Shown piece after piece: positions 1 to 10,547 of a DNA stretch of 64,000 nt. Position numbers and translations under genes: made by a program. Under the pieces are notes generated by a model. The model made no database searches. It worked only from the letters and a program-made list of their open reading frames with translations, and was not told the DNA's origin. Positions within the stretch are counted from its first letter, which is position 1, and every line of letters starts with the position of its first letter. The DNA is from Marsupella aquatica (Eukaryota; Marchantiophyta). The stretch lies in the NCBI GenBank assembly GCA_973895155.1, contig OZ316893.1, forward strand, positions 10,850,001 through 10,914,000, in the 5' to 3' direction.

Positions 1-648
1 GATCGATGCAGGAAGAGAAACGTAGAGAATAAACCCGTAGAGGCAACTGATAATGCGTCATCATGTCTCCTCGCAATGCAGCTATGCACATTCAGCGAAG
101 ATATCCGCTGCATCTGCATTTGAACAGAAGGAGTTGCTAAATAGCTCAAACTTTGATCCTCGGTTTTTCATCGCTTGAGCTGATGCCTATCTTCTCTTGC
201 CTAGAAGCGTAATGCGGGTACCATTGGTGCACCGCTTATGGCCTACTTGAAACAGGAGCGCGTACGTGGACAACGTAGTCAGTCTATGCTTTCAGTCCAG
301 CTTACGTGGACAACGTAGTCAGTCTGTGCTCTCAGTGCAATTCTCAATCGTGCGACAGCTCACTGAATTGCATTGACTACTAAATCCCAGTAGATAAACT
401 TCCGCATATCGAATTAAAATAATCCCACTCCGATTGGAAAGTTAAAAGCAGGCCCGAAGGTCATTTGCAACTACTGGAGCGCTGCTTAGATTTGAAGGCA
501 AAGTCGGCCTTCCTGCATATATGGATTCGACTAAAATGGTTGGATTCGAACGATATATCGGATGAAAAGTACTGTGTTGTATCGGATTTCCAAGTCGAAG
601 TAAACTTCTCGACTATCACTTCTCGATTGAATGGCGATGCTTGATTAC
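1..648. other. No gene seen at left edge
   Basis: No convincing coding frame. A short direct repeat (cgtggacaacgtagtcagtc) occurs near 265 and again near 305. If the 649-945 exon is real, its downstream exons would lie here or beyond the edge. Confidence 0.4.
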
Positions 649-945
649 CTTGTAGCTCGCGGTATTTCTAATATCCAGAAAAAGCTCCACAATCTTCTCC
701 GACTTGACCGCTGAAGTCATAAATCTGGTCAAGGATTTGAGTCCCCTCACTCTCATGAAAGAGAACTCTGCCTTAACATCCCGCAACCCCATTCGCAAGG
801 ACAGCGAGACCTCTCTACAAAGTTTTTGGATCGTCAGAGACACCACAAGATCCACAATGGGCGCCTGGGCACCACCGGGGGGGACAGACGATGAGGCCGC
901 CGAGGAGCTTCGCAGAGAGTCATCAGCCCAGCTGGGCGGTCGGAG
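649..945 (-). CDS. Candidate internal exon, unknown protein
   Basis: An open minus-strand stretch of about 95 codons with a balanced, protein-like composition. It opens with a Ser/Ala/Pro/Gly-rich segment and continues into an amphipathic stretch that includes VSLTIQKLCREVSLSL and KSEKIVELFLDI. A good donor (AAG before gtaatc) closes it at 649, and a possible acceptor lies near 945. No ATG is required if it is internal. I do not recognise the family and cannot find neighbouring exons with confidence, so it could be one exon of a gene running off the left edge, a gene relic, or a chance open frame. The plus strand is also open here (704-982) but looks less protein-like. Confidence 0.3.
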
Positions 946-1737
946 TAACATCGTCGTCTCGGAGCGTATTAAGATTCCGTAGCCAAGTCAGGGCTCTCCC
1001 TAACAAAGTGTTGTCCGAGTCCCCATTACTACTGCAGGAGCCATCGTTGCAGAAATTTCAGCCCGTAAGGTTCAAGATCACTGAATGCTCGAAAAGCTAC
1101 GCTATCTGTGCTGAGTTCCGAAATTGAGAATTTCAAGACATGCAGGTGTGCACTTGAATCGGTACTGTCCACAGTCAGGATTCCCAGTCATGAAATATGA
1201 TCGGCTTGAAATCATCGATATATGCACCACACGGAGGACAAATGCTCTTAAAATTAAATCAGAAAGACAATTCTAAACGACAACGGCCTCTGTTGTGGTC
1301 AATCAACAAGACACAGCTACGCAATTTCAGCTCAGACATCCCAATCACCCCAGGTTTCACCCAGTTCTACGTTCGATTGAAGCTCCGAACTCGATCTTAA
1401 GGACCCACGAATTGGAGCCAACAACACCTCAACTCCGGCGGTACTTGAAATGTTTTCGTCAGCGAATGTGGCCCACTGTTTAAAGCTACCGCAAATTTGA
1501 TGATATCGTCGCCATCCCTCTCTGCTGCCCGTTGATCTAAGAAGCAAATCTGGATGCTGCTGGGTTCTCATTTCCTTTGTCGATTCCTTTGTTCCTGTAC
1601 CCGGCCAATCGTATTCGCATCTCTACTCTCACCCAACATTCCCACACCTGGATTCTTGCAGTTCCACTCGAGGCCATCTTCTCTCTTCTTCAGCGGCTTA
1701 ATTTATCCGAAACTGAAGCCCTAATGGACCACATTTT

Positions 1738-2310
1738 GGTGATCCATGGGAGTTTTGGGCTTATGAATATGAGTACTTAAATATAATTTTTATTTTGCAC
1801 CTGTAAGGCAACTACACTAGAGAAGGAGAAGACCTTGAAAAACCCAAATACTTCATATCAACACAATGAAAAATTAATGTAATAGAATTTACCCCTTCCC
1901 AGTCCATGATATATAAGTTAACCAAAATGGCCAAACTATGAGTGTAGCTTGATGGAAGTGTAGCATTGTTACTCCTCTAGCACATACTCAATATTTAGAA
2001 ATTTGCAAAAATTATTAACATCAAGTTATTGCAATTAAATATATATTTTGGGAAATGTGATCCATGGGAGTTTTCAAAGACCAACCTTGTGGTCCATGGG
2101 AGTATCATTTTCTCTCTAATCCTGTGTTTACCAACCTGGAATGCTAATCTTGGTGAGGAAAGTTTAGCCTGGATGGACTCCCCCTTAGTTACGTTACGGG
2201 TCCGGTTAGGGATGTTCAGCCCCGTTGTACTCCCCTTAGTTTAGTTAGGGTCCGGTTAAGAATGTTAATCCCGGATGGACTCCCCCTTAGTTTAGTTACC
2301 GGTTACTACT
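1738..2310. repeat. Dispersed repeat pieces upstream of TyrRS
   Basis: The core TCCATGGGAGT followed by T-rich sequence occurs near 1743, 2063 and 2092. A related inverted pair occurs at 25391-25518. From about 2157 to 2310 a degenerate tandem repeat of roughly 60 bp follows (units around ggatggactccccctta and gggtccggtta). The stretch reads as old dispersed and tandem repeats with no supported gene. Confidence 0.4.
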
Positions 2311-2668
2311 GTTAAGCCCAAATTTATTTATTTTTAATTAAAAAAATGCTGAGCCCGGATCGACTTTTGTGTCCTTTAAAGCCCCGTTTAGTTATTTCTT
2401 AAAAATTAAATGAAAAATACTAAATGCTTAGCGTAGCTCATACGCCACCTAGGCGACTAACGTTACTCTCTTTAGTAGTGTTCGTTCAGGAGCTTTGCCT
2501 CTGTGCACTCTCTCCCACTCTCACTCTTTGGAAGCGCTCAGTAGAATTGTCGTCAATTCGTTCGCAATTACAGCAGGTTGAAACATTTTGGTGAAGCTCT
2601 CGAAGCAATTTAGCTGCATTAGCTAATACTCGTTCTCGTTCAAGTCATTCGCAGCTAGGTCGAAGCTC

Positions 2669-2682
2669 TAAACCCTAAACCC
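2669..2682 (+). promoter_or_regulatory. Telo-box upstream of TyrRS start codon
   Basis: TAAACCCTAAACCC lies 66 bases upstream of the TyrRS ATG, probably in the 5' leader. Short interstitial telomere motifs of this type are common near the transcription start of plant translation-related genes. That this copy regulates the gene is inference. Confidence 0.5.
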
Positions 2683-2747
2683 TTCGGACGGGCGGACAAC
2701 AATTTTATGAGGGAGCGAAAATTCTCTATTAGCTCGGGAATCTACCC

Positions 2748-5714
2748 ATGACGGGAGGAGGAGAGGTTTCAACTTCAGTGGAAAAAGAGGATGGTCTGGC
2801 TGTTGCATCCACGCCTCCCCCGCCGGAAGCAGCTACTCCGAGCATCGAGGATGCCTTCTCCAGGTCTCACATTTTGGCATTTGGTCTTGATTGCCCTCTC
2901 CTTCGCCTGTACTGTCCTCTCTGTCTCTCTCATCATTTAGTTCTTAAGAGTCGAAAGATCGACCTCTCTGTTATATGGATCAGCTACTGAATATTGTCAA
3001 AGATGAATGGTGATACGAAATTTAAAATTCATGTAGTAATTAGATGACCTTAGGAATATTACTTCCACGCTTTACTTGATAGAAATGAAAAACATTTAAG
3101 CACCCAGATTGCGTATTGTCTAGTCCCAAATTTTATATCTTTAAGAAACAATGAATAGATTTCATCGCCATGTGGAGAGCCTGTCGAGAGGGCACAATTT
3201 TTATCCCCTACTCATGATACTTGGTTTTATTCTAATATCGTCCTGGATACGATTTTTTCGAATGGATTCAGTATGTATAACATTTCCCATCACTGGACTG
3301 ATGTTCTACTGTTTGCAGCCTTACTTTGGATGAGAAGTATGCACTGGTGCGAAGCGTGGGAGAGGAGTGCATACAAGAAGATGAGCTTCGAAACCTACTT
3401 GAAAAGAAAAAGGACCCAATAGCTTATGATGGGTTTGAGCCTTCTGGAAGGATGCATATCGCGCAGGTATTTGCTGCCTAATGTGTACCAAATCTCTTTT
3501 CTCGACCTGTACGCCATTTTAATTCTGGTCTGAAAGACCAATCAAGAGACTTACACGTTGGAACGACAGGGGGTCATGAAAGTGATCAATGTCAACAAGA
3601 TGACCAAAGCAGGATGTATATTCAAATTTTGGGTTGCAGACTGGTTCGCCCAGCTCAACAACAAGATGGGTGGGGATTTGAAAAAAATTCAAAATGTGGG
3701 GAAGTACATGATCGAAATTTGGAAGGCAGTTGGCATGGACATGAACAGGGTTCAGTTTGTCTGGACGTCCGAAGAAATCAATAAGAGCGCGGCAGAGTAT
3801 TGGCCTCTTGTAATGGACATCGCCCGACGCAATAATCTTCCTCGGATCAAGAGGTGTTTTAAATTTCCTTTCCTTTTCACCTTCATGGTTCTGAACTGAT
3901 TCCTATTCGTACAGTCTACTTGCTTGGACGACAATGCGTACTTGGAATTGTATTCTACTCCTAACTCTGGCATATGCCCGCAGGTGCTCACAAATTATGG
4001 GACGCAATGACGAGGACGAGCTGACTGCTGCCCAGATTTTTTACCCATGCATGCAATGTGCAGATATATTTTTCTTAAAGGTTTATACCAGATTTTAGCC
4101 TTGGAGAGTGTTTTGTTGCTATGAAGTGTACACACCAAACTTATTTCGGTAACTCGGTAAGGATATTCGTGTATCTCTTATTAAGAGCGTTGAGATTGAT
4201 TTGTAGGCTGATATTTGTCAACTGGGCATGGACCAACGGAAAGTGAATGTCCTGGCGCGGGAGTATTGTGATCAAACCAACCGAAAGTTAAAGCCAATCA
4301 TTCTTTCCCACCGTATCCTCTATGGAAACTCTTGTTAATTTTGACTTTTTAATTTCCACAGTTGTACAAGTATGCCAAATGCTATCTGCTGTCAGTGGAC
4401 TCTTGTTTATATGGACATGGTTTCTGTCAGGGAGAGGGACTTCTTTGCTGTACTCTCTCATGTAAGTGGATCCAAACATGATTTTTCTTTGACCAGCATG
4501 ATAGATATGTTGCCTGGCCTACTGCAAGGTCAAGAAAAGATGTCAAAGAGTGTCTCAGACTCGGCCATATTTATGGAAGATGAAGAGGTAAACTCATTTT
4601 CGCTGTTGACATTGGTAATCTTTTGTATAAGCATGCTCGTCTGAGTATCTCAAGTCTTCGGTGTACTGTTTGACCACCACTGCCGCTCTTTTTTCAACTG
4701 CGTGCTATTTAAAATCAAAAGGAGTAGTTATAACGGAGCGGCTAAGTTGCCCAGTTGCCAATTTTTGTGTTTGGACGGTGTCTGTTTCCCAGTTCGAGGT
4801 AAAAGCGAAGATCATCAAGGGTTTCTGTCCTCCTCAAGTAGTTGCAGGGAACCCTATTATTGAATACACAACATACATTGTCCTCCCATATTTTGGTGAA
4901 TTTGTCGTTGAGCGTGCTGAGCAAAATGGTGGAACCACGTAAGTCTTCCAGAACGTTGTTCCAAAGATGTCCATGATCTTTCTTGCTGTGGTTATAGTTG
5001 CATCTCCTGCTATGTCTGAAATGGTACTAAACGATCAGAAAGAGGTGACTCCTCACCGGGAACCATAGCAAGACCCATCACTGTCAAGGGATTGCATGTG
5101 CTTCTCAGTCGTTTCAAGAGGCTTGTTGCAAGCAGAATTAGGCATCCCCAGTTTAATCTGAAGGTTTTGAAGTGCCTACGCTAAGATGTCAGGATTTACA
5201 AGACAGCTGACCAACTACATCAAGACTATCTGAGCGGTGCATTACATCCTGGTGATTTGAAGCCTGCATTGATCAAGGCATTAAACAAGATCCTGCAGGT
5301 ACATCCTTCCGGAACACTTAGCTGATGATTGTTGCTCCCAGCTTTCCATCTAGGATACTGCTCGATATTGCAAAGTGACATTTAATCTTCACATGTCTAA
5401 TTAAAATTTTTTGGGATTTTTGTCCACAGCCTGTTAGGGACCACTTCAAAACCAATGCCGAAGCCAAGGCTCTATTAAAGATTGTGAAGGTAAATGCATC
5501 TTTGTGGATGTGCCTGGGTTTAATTATCTGAGTATCTGTTGTCAGTATCGGATTTTGAAATGTCCAGTTTTATGGTACCATTTGACAAAAGTGTTACAAT
5601 GCTAAGGGTATTAGTGCACTCGCAGCAGAAAAACCTATTAAACTTTGAACTAGTTAGCTAATTACACTCTGGATCATGATCTGCATGTGGCAGGGTTATA
5701 AGGTGTCAAGGTGA
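2748..5714 (+). CDS. Tyrosyl-tRNA synthetase, cytosolic type
   Basis: Charges tRNA-Tyr with tyrosine for cytosolic translation (class Ic synthetase). Ten exons join in frame to 388 residues: 2748-2863, 3319-3466, 3570-3853, 3984-4080, 4207-4312, 4505-4587, 4793-4938, 5193-5298, 5430-5489, 5694-5714. The HIGH-class signature appears as HIAQ (residues 85-88) within FEPSGRMHIAQGVMKV. KMSKS is intact at 262-266. The conserved runs FKFWVADWFAQLNNKMGG and FYPCMQCADIFFLKADICQL make the archaeal/eukaryotic family assignment firm. The start is the first ATG of the open frame, preceded by a variable acidic tail. No transit peptide is obvious, so a cytosolic role is likely. Just after KMSKS the sequence reads VSDSAIF where DPxSAIF is usual. 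All introns are GT-AG. Confidence 0.95.
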
Positions 5715-6383
5715 GAAGGACAGACCGAAAGGTAGGAACAGTTGCAACTAGCATCCGTAATTGGCTTGTTGTTTTAGGATCTCCGAATGAGTGTATCTTT
5801 CCTATTGCTAGGACAAAATCCTTGATCGATGAGTAATTGTTCATCAGGGATTAGTTTTGAGGCTGTAGATTCTTATGGAAGTATGGCAGGTTATTCTTGC
5901 AATGATTTGTATTTCACCTGTAATATTTACGTCCTGTAGATCCAGACTTTTTTATACAAGTGAAGACGTGCATAGAGTCAAGTGACTTTCTACGGAGTAA
6001 TAAAATGGCCTTTTTTTTCAACTTAGGTTTTTATAATCAACTTTCTCCTTTGGAGGACCTCAGATATCCGAATATGTCTTGAGAATTTTGCATGAATTCT
6101 GTATTTCCTAAAAGGTGAATTCGTCATTGGCTGATGGCTCTAGACCGGAACTCTAGATAAAGACAAAACTGGAGATGACTAATAAGGACAAAACTGAAGA
6201 GACAACGGTTGATTTCGAACGAGTTGATTTTGACGGTTGATTTCGAACGAGTAACTTCGTTCAAGTGCGCATCCACAAAAGAGCACACAATACCGTGGAC
6301 ACTGGCTTTTTGCTACAGCCTCAGCTACACTAAAATTCGTATGCAGAATTGAACGCGACGACACTTTTGAAAAATTCACCGAA
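5715..6383. other. 3' flank of TyrRS, no gene seen
   Basis: AT-rich flank with several possible polyadenylation motifs, for example aataaa near 5998. A short tandem duplication (ggttgatttcgaacgag) occurs near 6207 and 6234. No coding frame is supported. Confidence 0.5.
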
Positions 6384-6390
6384 CGTCAAA

Positions 6391-6680
6391 GGTCCTGTTC
6401 TACGCGGACCTCACTAGGCTACTTCATATTTTGCTTTGCTTCTCTTTGAATCACAGTCCTCTTCAACACGACTCGCGTGTAAAATGTTGCTATGGATCAG
6501 AGTCCTCTTCACACGACTCCGGTGTAAAATGTTGCTTTGGATCAGAGTCCTCTTTACACCACTCGCGTGTAAATGTAAAATATTGCTTTGGATCAGAGTC
6601 CTCTTCTACACTACTCGCGTATAAAATGTTGCTTTGGATCAGAGTACTCTTTTACACGACTCGCGTTAAAATGTTACTTA
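6391..6680. repeat. Minisatellite array, left arm, about 50-55 bp unit
   Basis: About five degenerate units. Each carries GGATCAGAGTCCTCTT followed by an interrupted palindrome of the form ACACGACTCGCGTGT and then AAAATGTTGC. The first part (6393-6450, cctgttctacgcg and cttcatattttgctttgctt) is the reverse complement of the units at 10353-10513 on the other side of the 739-codon ORF. Open frames reading through the array (such as CFGSESS repeats) are by-products of the repeat. Confidence 0.75.
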
Positions 6681-6857
6681 CCTTTTGCACAGAGTTCCAA
6701 CTTAGCCAAACAATTAAGAGAAGAATCCAAAGTAAAAAAAACGAGGTTAGTACTTCTATGGAACCAGTTCGGATTAGGGAGTGAGGGTATGCACTGGGTT
6801 CAATGGGAAGGACCCTAAGTACACAACCCTACGAATAGCCCAACGGATTTATAGTAT

Positions 6858-7250
6858 TGAAGCCATCTTGCCGAAGTGACTCAGCAAGGCTGCCAAAGGG
6901 TTGTATGACCTAACCTAAACTAACCTAAAATAACCTAACCTGCCCGCCAAAGGGATCTATGAGCTTGGCGAGCAAGGCCGCCAAAAAGGTTGTATGAGCT
7001 TGGTGAGTAGACTAACCTAAACTGATATCAGTTACTGATAACTGAATAACCTAAACTGGCCGCCAAAGGGATCTATGAGCTTGGCGAGGAAGGCCGCCAA
7101 AGGGTTATATGAGCTTGGTGAGGAGATTAACCTAAACCTAACTGGCCGCCAAAGGGATCTATGAGCTTGGCCAGCAAGGCTGCCAAAGGGTTATATGAGC
7201 TTGGTGAGGAGATTAACCTAAACCGATATCAATGACTGATAACTGATAGG
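6858..7250. repeat. Tandem repeat array, about 90-130 bp units
   Basis: About four imperfect units built from GCCGCCAAAGGG, ATCTATGAGCTTGGCGAG, TTATATGAGCTTGGTGAG and runs of AACCTAAACC. Two units also carry a GATATCA...TGATAACTGATA segment that is partly self-complementary. No coding capacity is supported. Confidence 0.75.
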
Positions 7251-7571
7251 GTTAACAACCTCTGAATGGAGCCATGGCAAGGGCCGCTTCCCATTTGACA
7301 GATAGTAGCTTAAGTAAAGGGCCATTTTTCCTTTGTGCTTTTTGTGACCTTCGTGTCATTGCATTGGTTACGCTTTTCACAGAGAGAGGACCTACTTCGT
7401 TGAGGAGGTGTTGGCTATTTTGACAAGCAAAGCTCAAGCTGGGATGAGCAACGTTGAAATCAAGCAAACATTTCTGGGGATGTCGTTTGGAGGAAGTGTG
7501 TAAGTTCATCTTGACGGTAAGCGCGTGTACAATCGTGGCTGTCTGGTTTTGTCGAATCCTCTAAAGTAAGA

Positions 7572-9791
7572 ATGAAGCGCAAGGGAGGATCAAGCGGGGC
7601 TTCGGGATCAGTTAAGAAAGCCCGGTCAACACAATCAGGAAGGAAGCAGGTAGAGCGGGCAGCACAGAGTAGAGAGAGGGAGCTAGAATGTGATGATACC
7701 GAGGCGTGGGCTCCACCTACACTGGCGGATTTTCATCTGCAATTTCCAAGGATGGAAGATGCTTCTTATCTCCCAATAATGGAGAATAGTAAGAACCCAG
7801 TATATATGTTGGGCTCAGGCTTGGAGAATTTTGTCAGGTTACCTTGGTTAGCAATTGAGGTACCTGATTCGGATTTGCTGAGATTTGTAGGGAGCTGGAA
7901 CGCTGAAGACAGTTCCACTAGAATTTATGGAAGACGTTTTGAGTTGACGCCTCATGTAGTAGAGAAGGTGTTTGGGTTGCCGGTCGGTAAGAAGACAAAG
8001 GTGAGTTTTCGGATACAGAAACCTGATAACTTGTTTTCCTCGTTTCCTGGACCGTCGTCAAAGAATGGTTTCCATAGACAGACCTGCACCAACCCACACG
8101 TTGGTGAGTTAGTGGATTTTTTGAGAGTGACGTTGCATTTTACTTTAGCAAGGTCAGAGCAAGGGAGGGCTCAGGTCTGGATTGCAGAAAATCCAGATCC
8201 AACACGGGATTACAATGGGTACCTGCTCTTTCACTTAAGGAAGCACCTCGAGGAGGACCGCCAAATCGTGGGAGATGGTGACGTGTCTAAGTTGGCATAT
8301 CACTTACAGTTGATATGCCGCTATGCTCATAGCCAGATCTTCAAACCGGTACTGTCATTGCAAGAACGGCAGCCAATAGATGTCCCAATACAAAGGGAGA
8401 GTTCTGCGGTGGTTCGCGGAGACCCAGGGGAGCAGATTCACCCTGAGTCTCCACCACTAGATCAAGAATACGAGGCGATGAAGGAAGACGAACAGGAATA
8501 TCAAGAGAAGATTGAAGAGATCGAGCTAGGATTGTCATTGCGAGAACGAAATCCAATAGATGTCCTGACAGAACTGGGGAGTCCTGCGGTCGTTCGCGGA
8601 GACCCAGGGGAGCAGATTCACCCTGAGTCACCACCACTAGGTCAAGAGTACGAAGCGATGAAGGAAGACGAACAGGAAAATCAAGAGAAGATTGACGAGA
8701 TCGAGCCAGGATTGTCATTGCGAGAACGGAACCCAAAACTTGTCCGGACAGAACTGGGGAATCCTGCGGTGGTTCACGGAGAGCCAGGGGAGCAGGTTCC
8801 CCCTGAGTCACCACCACTAAATCAAGAGCACGATGCGATGAAGGAAGCCGAACAGGAGAATCAAGAGACGATTGAAGAAGTCGAGGCACAGACAAGGGAG
8901 AAAGAGAGAGACTTACTCAGAGGAGAGTGCACGTGGCCGGAGGAGATAAGGCAGCTTAGTGAGCGGCAATCCAAGCCATCTCAAAGCTTCGACACAATAC
9001 GAAGGGAGGCTTGGAAGGAGATGCCGGTCGTACCAGGGCGATCGGAGTATGTTACGAAATGCGCAAGAGAGTTCGGAGAGATGTCTTCCAATTTCTACCT
9101 GAAAACATTTGGGTCAGAGCGAGAGATGGGCTCTTTCATCAGAAAAGAGGTTATGGATGAAAGGATAACCTTGGAGCGGCTTCAGAAGGAGGAGCTACTT
9201 CGACGACTTAGGGAGAACGATTCGTACCAAAAGAAAGTCGAGGAGGAGTTGCGGATCACGAGAAAAGTGCTGGAGACAGCAAGCCAGCAAGCCGAGATTT
9301 GTAAAGCCGAGAACTATCGGCTTATATATCAGTTTGATGAGGTACAAAAAGAGAACGAGGGGCTCAACCGCTTGCTCGACTCCAACAAGACGGCTTCTCA
9401 AGCGCAATCGGAGAAACTTACTCGGACTCAGTTGGAGTCGAAGGCAATAAGGGAGAACCTCAAGTCGCGCATGAGTGAGAGTAAGAAGTATGAAGAATTG
9501 AAGCGGCAACACGAGGGCATTTTGAAAGAGGTGGAGTCCAAATCGGTTGCAGATCTTGCGAAGCTGCAAACCAGGATGGATGTTGAACTGGAGAAGAAGG
9601 ATGCCATGATCGACTCACTAAAGATTCAGACGGATAAAATGGAGTTTGATGTGCGTGAATTGAACGAGGAGAAGGAAGGTCTAGTTGAGGAGCTGGGGGA
9701 ATCTAAGCGGAAGAATGAGAAATTAAAGGCGAGGGCAGATAACCTAGCAGAGAAACTAAGAAGTGCATTGGCTAATGGAAGGAAGTTGTAG
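7572..9791 (+). CDS. 739-residue coiled-coil repeat protein, mobile-element-like
   Basis: Intronless ORF, first ATG at 7572. The basic, Ser/Gly-rich N-terminus (1-50) is followed by a globular part (about 55-255). Within it, RRFELTPHVVEKVFGLPVG resembles the segment found in plant mobile domain / DUF1985-like proteins of plant transposons, a weak and by-eye similarity. Residues 261-440 are three consecutive 60-residue repeats (8352-8531, 8532-8711, 8712-8891), each with ERNPxxV, GEPGEQ-type and PESPPLxQE segments. From about 500 to the end the sequence is long heptad coiled coil rich in E, K, L, R and Q. A purine-rich run (9898-9920) follows the stop. I see no transposase, protease or reverse-transcriptase motif. 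Inverted minisatellite arrays on both sides suggest a mobile or repeat-associated gene. The function is not known to me. Confidence 0.7.
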   Translation: MKRKGGSSGASGSVKKARSTQSGRKQVERAAQSRERELECDDTEAWAPPTLADFHLQFPRMEDASYLPIMENSKNPVYMLGSGLENFVRLPWLAIEVPDSDLLRFVGSWNAEDSSTRIYGRRFELTPHVVEKVFGLPVGKKTKVSFRIQKPDNLFSSFPGPSSKNGFHRQTCTNPHVGELVDFLRVTLHFTLARSEQGRAQVWIAENPDPTRDYNGYLLFHLRKHLEEDRQIVGDGDVSKLAYHLQLICRYAHSQIFKPVLSLQERQPIDVPIQRESSAVVRGDPGEQIHPESPPLDQEYEAMKEDEQEYQEKIEEIELGLSLRERNPIDVLTELGSPAVVRGDPGEQIHPESPPLGQEYEAMKEDEQENQEKIDEIEPGLSLRERNPKLVRTELGNPAVVHGEPGEQVPPESPPLNQEHDAMKEAEQENQETIEEVEAQTREKERDLLRGECTWPEEIRQLSERQSKPSQSFDTIRREAWKEMPVVPGRSEYVTKCAREFGEMSSNFYLKTFGSEREMGSFIRKEVMDERITLERLQKEELLRRLRENDSYQKKVEEELRITRKVLETASQQAEICKAENYRLIYQFDEVQKENEGLNRLLDSNKTASQAQSEKLTRTQLESKAIRENLKSRMSESKKYEELKRQHEGILKEVESKSVADLAKLQTRMDVELEKKDAMIDSLKIQTDKMEFDVRELNEEKEGLVEELGESKRKNEKLKARADNLAEKLRSALANGRKL
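8352..8891 (+). repeat. Three exact-length 180-bp coding repeats
   Basis: Three head-to-tail 180-bp units inside the 739-codon ORF, with no length change between units. Units 1 and 2 are closer to each other than to unit 3. Length conservation in multiples of three, with many silent or mild substitutions, suggests the reading frame was kept while the units diverged. Confidence 0.9.
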
Positions 9792-10212
9792 GGGATTAAG
9801 ATTGTCGAGCGAGATGAGGGCGGAGTTCGACTGGGCTCCGTGCTAGAGGGGCTGTGCTGAGCAGAGCTTCAAAGGGCGCGATGCGATGAGTTTTAACAAG
9901 GGAGGAGTGGGGGTAGCGAGATGAATTTTCTCTCTTATCCTGACTAATTTTGGTTATATTAAGTGATTTATGATCAGGAATGTATGAGCAATGTAGACCA
10001 TGCCTTTGAGCTGGTTTTTACTGAGCTTGGGCCAGTTGGAGATTTTGCTCCTTCTCTGTAGTGGGGCCTATGGGCGGAGTCAATTATGGAAAAATATGGT
10101 TTTTTTGCCTGACAAATTTTGGTTACGGAGCCATCGGAAGTTCAGCATGACATGATTTGTCATAAGAAAAACACTATACAAAACTAACCAAATTTGATTA
10201 TTCACATTTGAA

Positions 10213-10343
10213 ATAGGGCAAAGAAAAACACTTAGACTAACCAAGTACTTTTAGTTTTCCATTGTCTTACTGTGTTTTTCTTTGCCTGCTCAAACTGTAT
10301 TCTACACAGGCCTGTAGAATGGAAAACTAAAAAGTACTTGGTT
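10213..10343. repeat. Two interleaved inverted repeats
   Basis: Arm A (gcaaagaaaaacact, about 10217-10231) is complementary to A' (gtgtttttctttgc, about 10271-10284). Arm B (aaccaagtacttttagtttt, 10238-10257 and on) is complementary to B' (about 10320-10343). The order A-B-A'-B' is interleaved, so both stems can form together only as a pseudoknot or cruciform alternative. Confidence 0.65.
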
Positions 10344-10352
10344 CGGGAGGAA

Positions 10353-10513
10353 TGGATCCAAAGAGAAGTACAAAATGTGAAGCAGCCTAGTAGGTCGCGT
10401 AGAACAGGACCCTGATCCAAAAAGCGAAGTAAAGCAAAATATGAAGCACCCTTGTGGGTCGCGTAGAACAGGACTCTGACCAAAAAGAGAAGTAATAACA
10501 GCAAAATATGAAG
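10353..10513. repeat. Minisatellite array, right arm, inverted to 6391
   Basis: Three units of about 60 bp with ggtcgcgtagaacaggac, ctgatccaaaaagcgaagta and gcaaaatatgaagca. They are the reverse complement of the sequence at 6393-6450. Together the two arrays frame 7572-9791 in inverted orientation. Confidence 0.7.
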
Positions 10514-10547
10514 CAGCCTAACATTCTACATGAGAGTCCCCTAGAGA

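Noticed and set aside
6431-6818. Overlapping plus-strand frames with CFGSESS repeats
   Set aside because: Produced by the minisatellite at 6391-6680. All three frames stay open for the same reason.
6858-7250. CRISPR-like or other spaced repeat array
   Set aside because: The repeats here and at 10548-12350 are contiguous and degenerate, without unique spacers of constant size, in a plant nuclear context. They are ordinary minisatellites or satellites.
8341-8895. 184-codon open frame on the minus strand
   Set aside because: It lies opposite the three 180-bp coding repeats of the plus-strand 739-codon ORF, so its length and repetitive content are a shadow of that repeat.
9195-9569. 124-codon open frame on the minus strand, Leu/Phe-rich
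   Set aside because: Antisense of the Glu/Lys/Gln-rich coiled coil, which automatically gives a Leu/Phe-rich open frame.
9898-9925. Polypurine tract of an LTR retrotransposon after the 739-codon ORF
   Set aside because: The purine run is suggestive, but no LTR starts after it and no polymerase genes are present.
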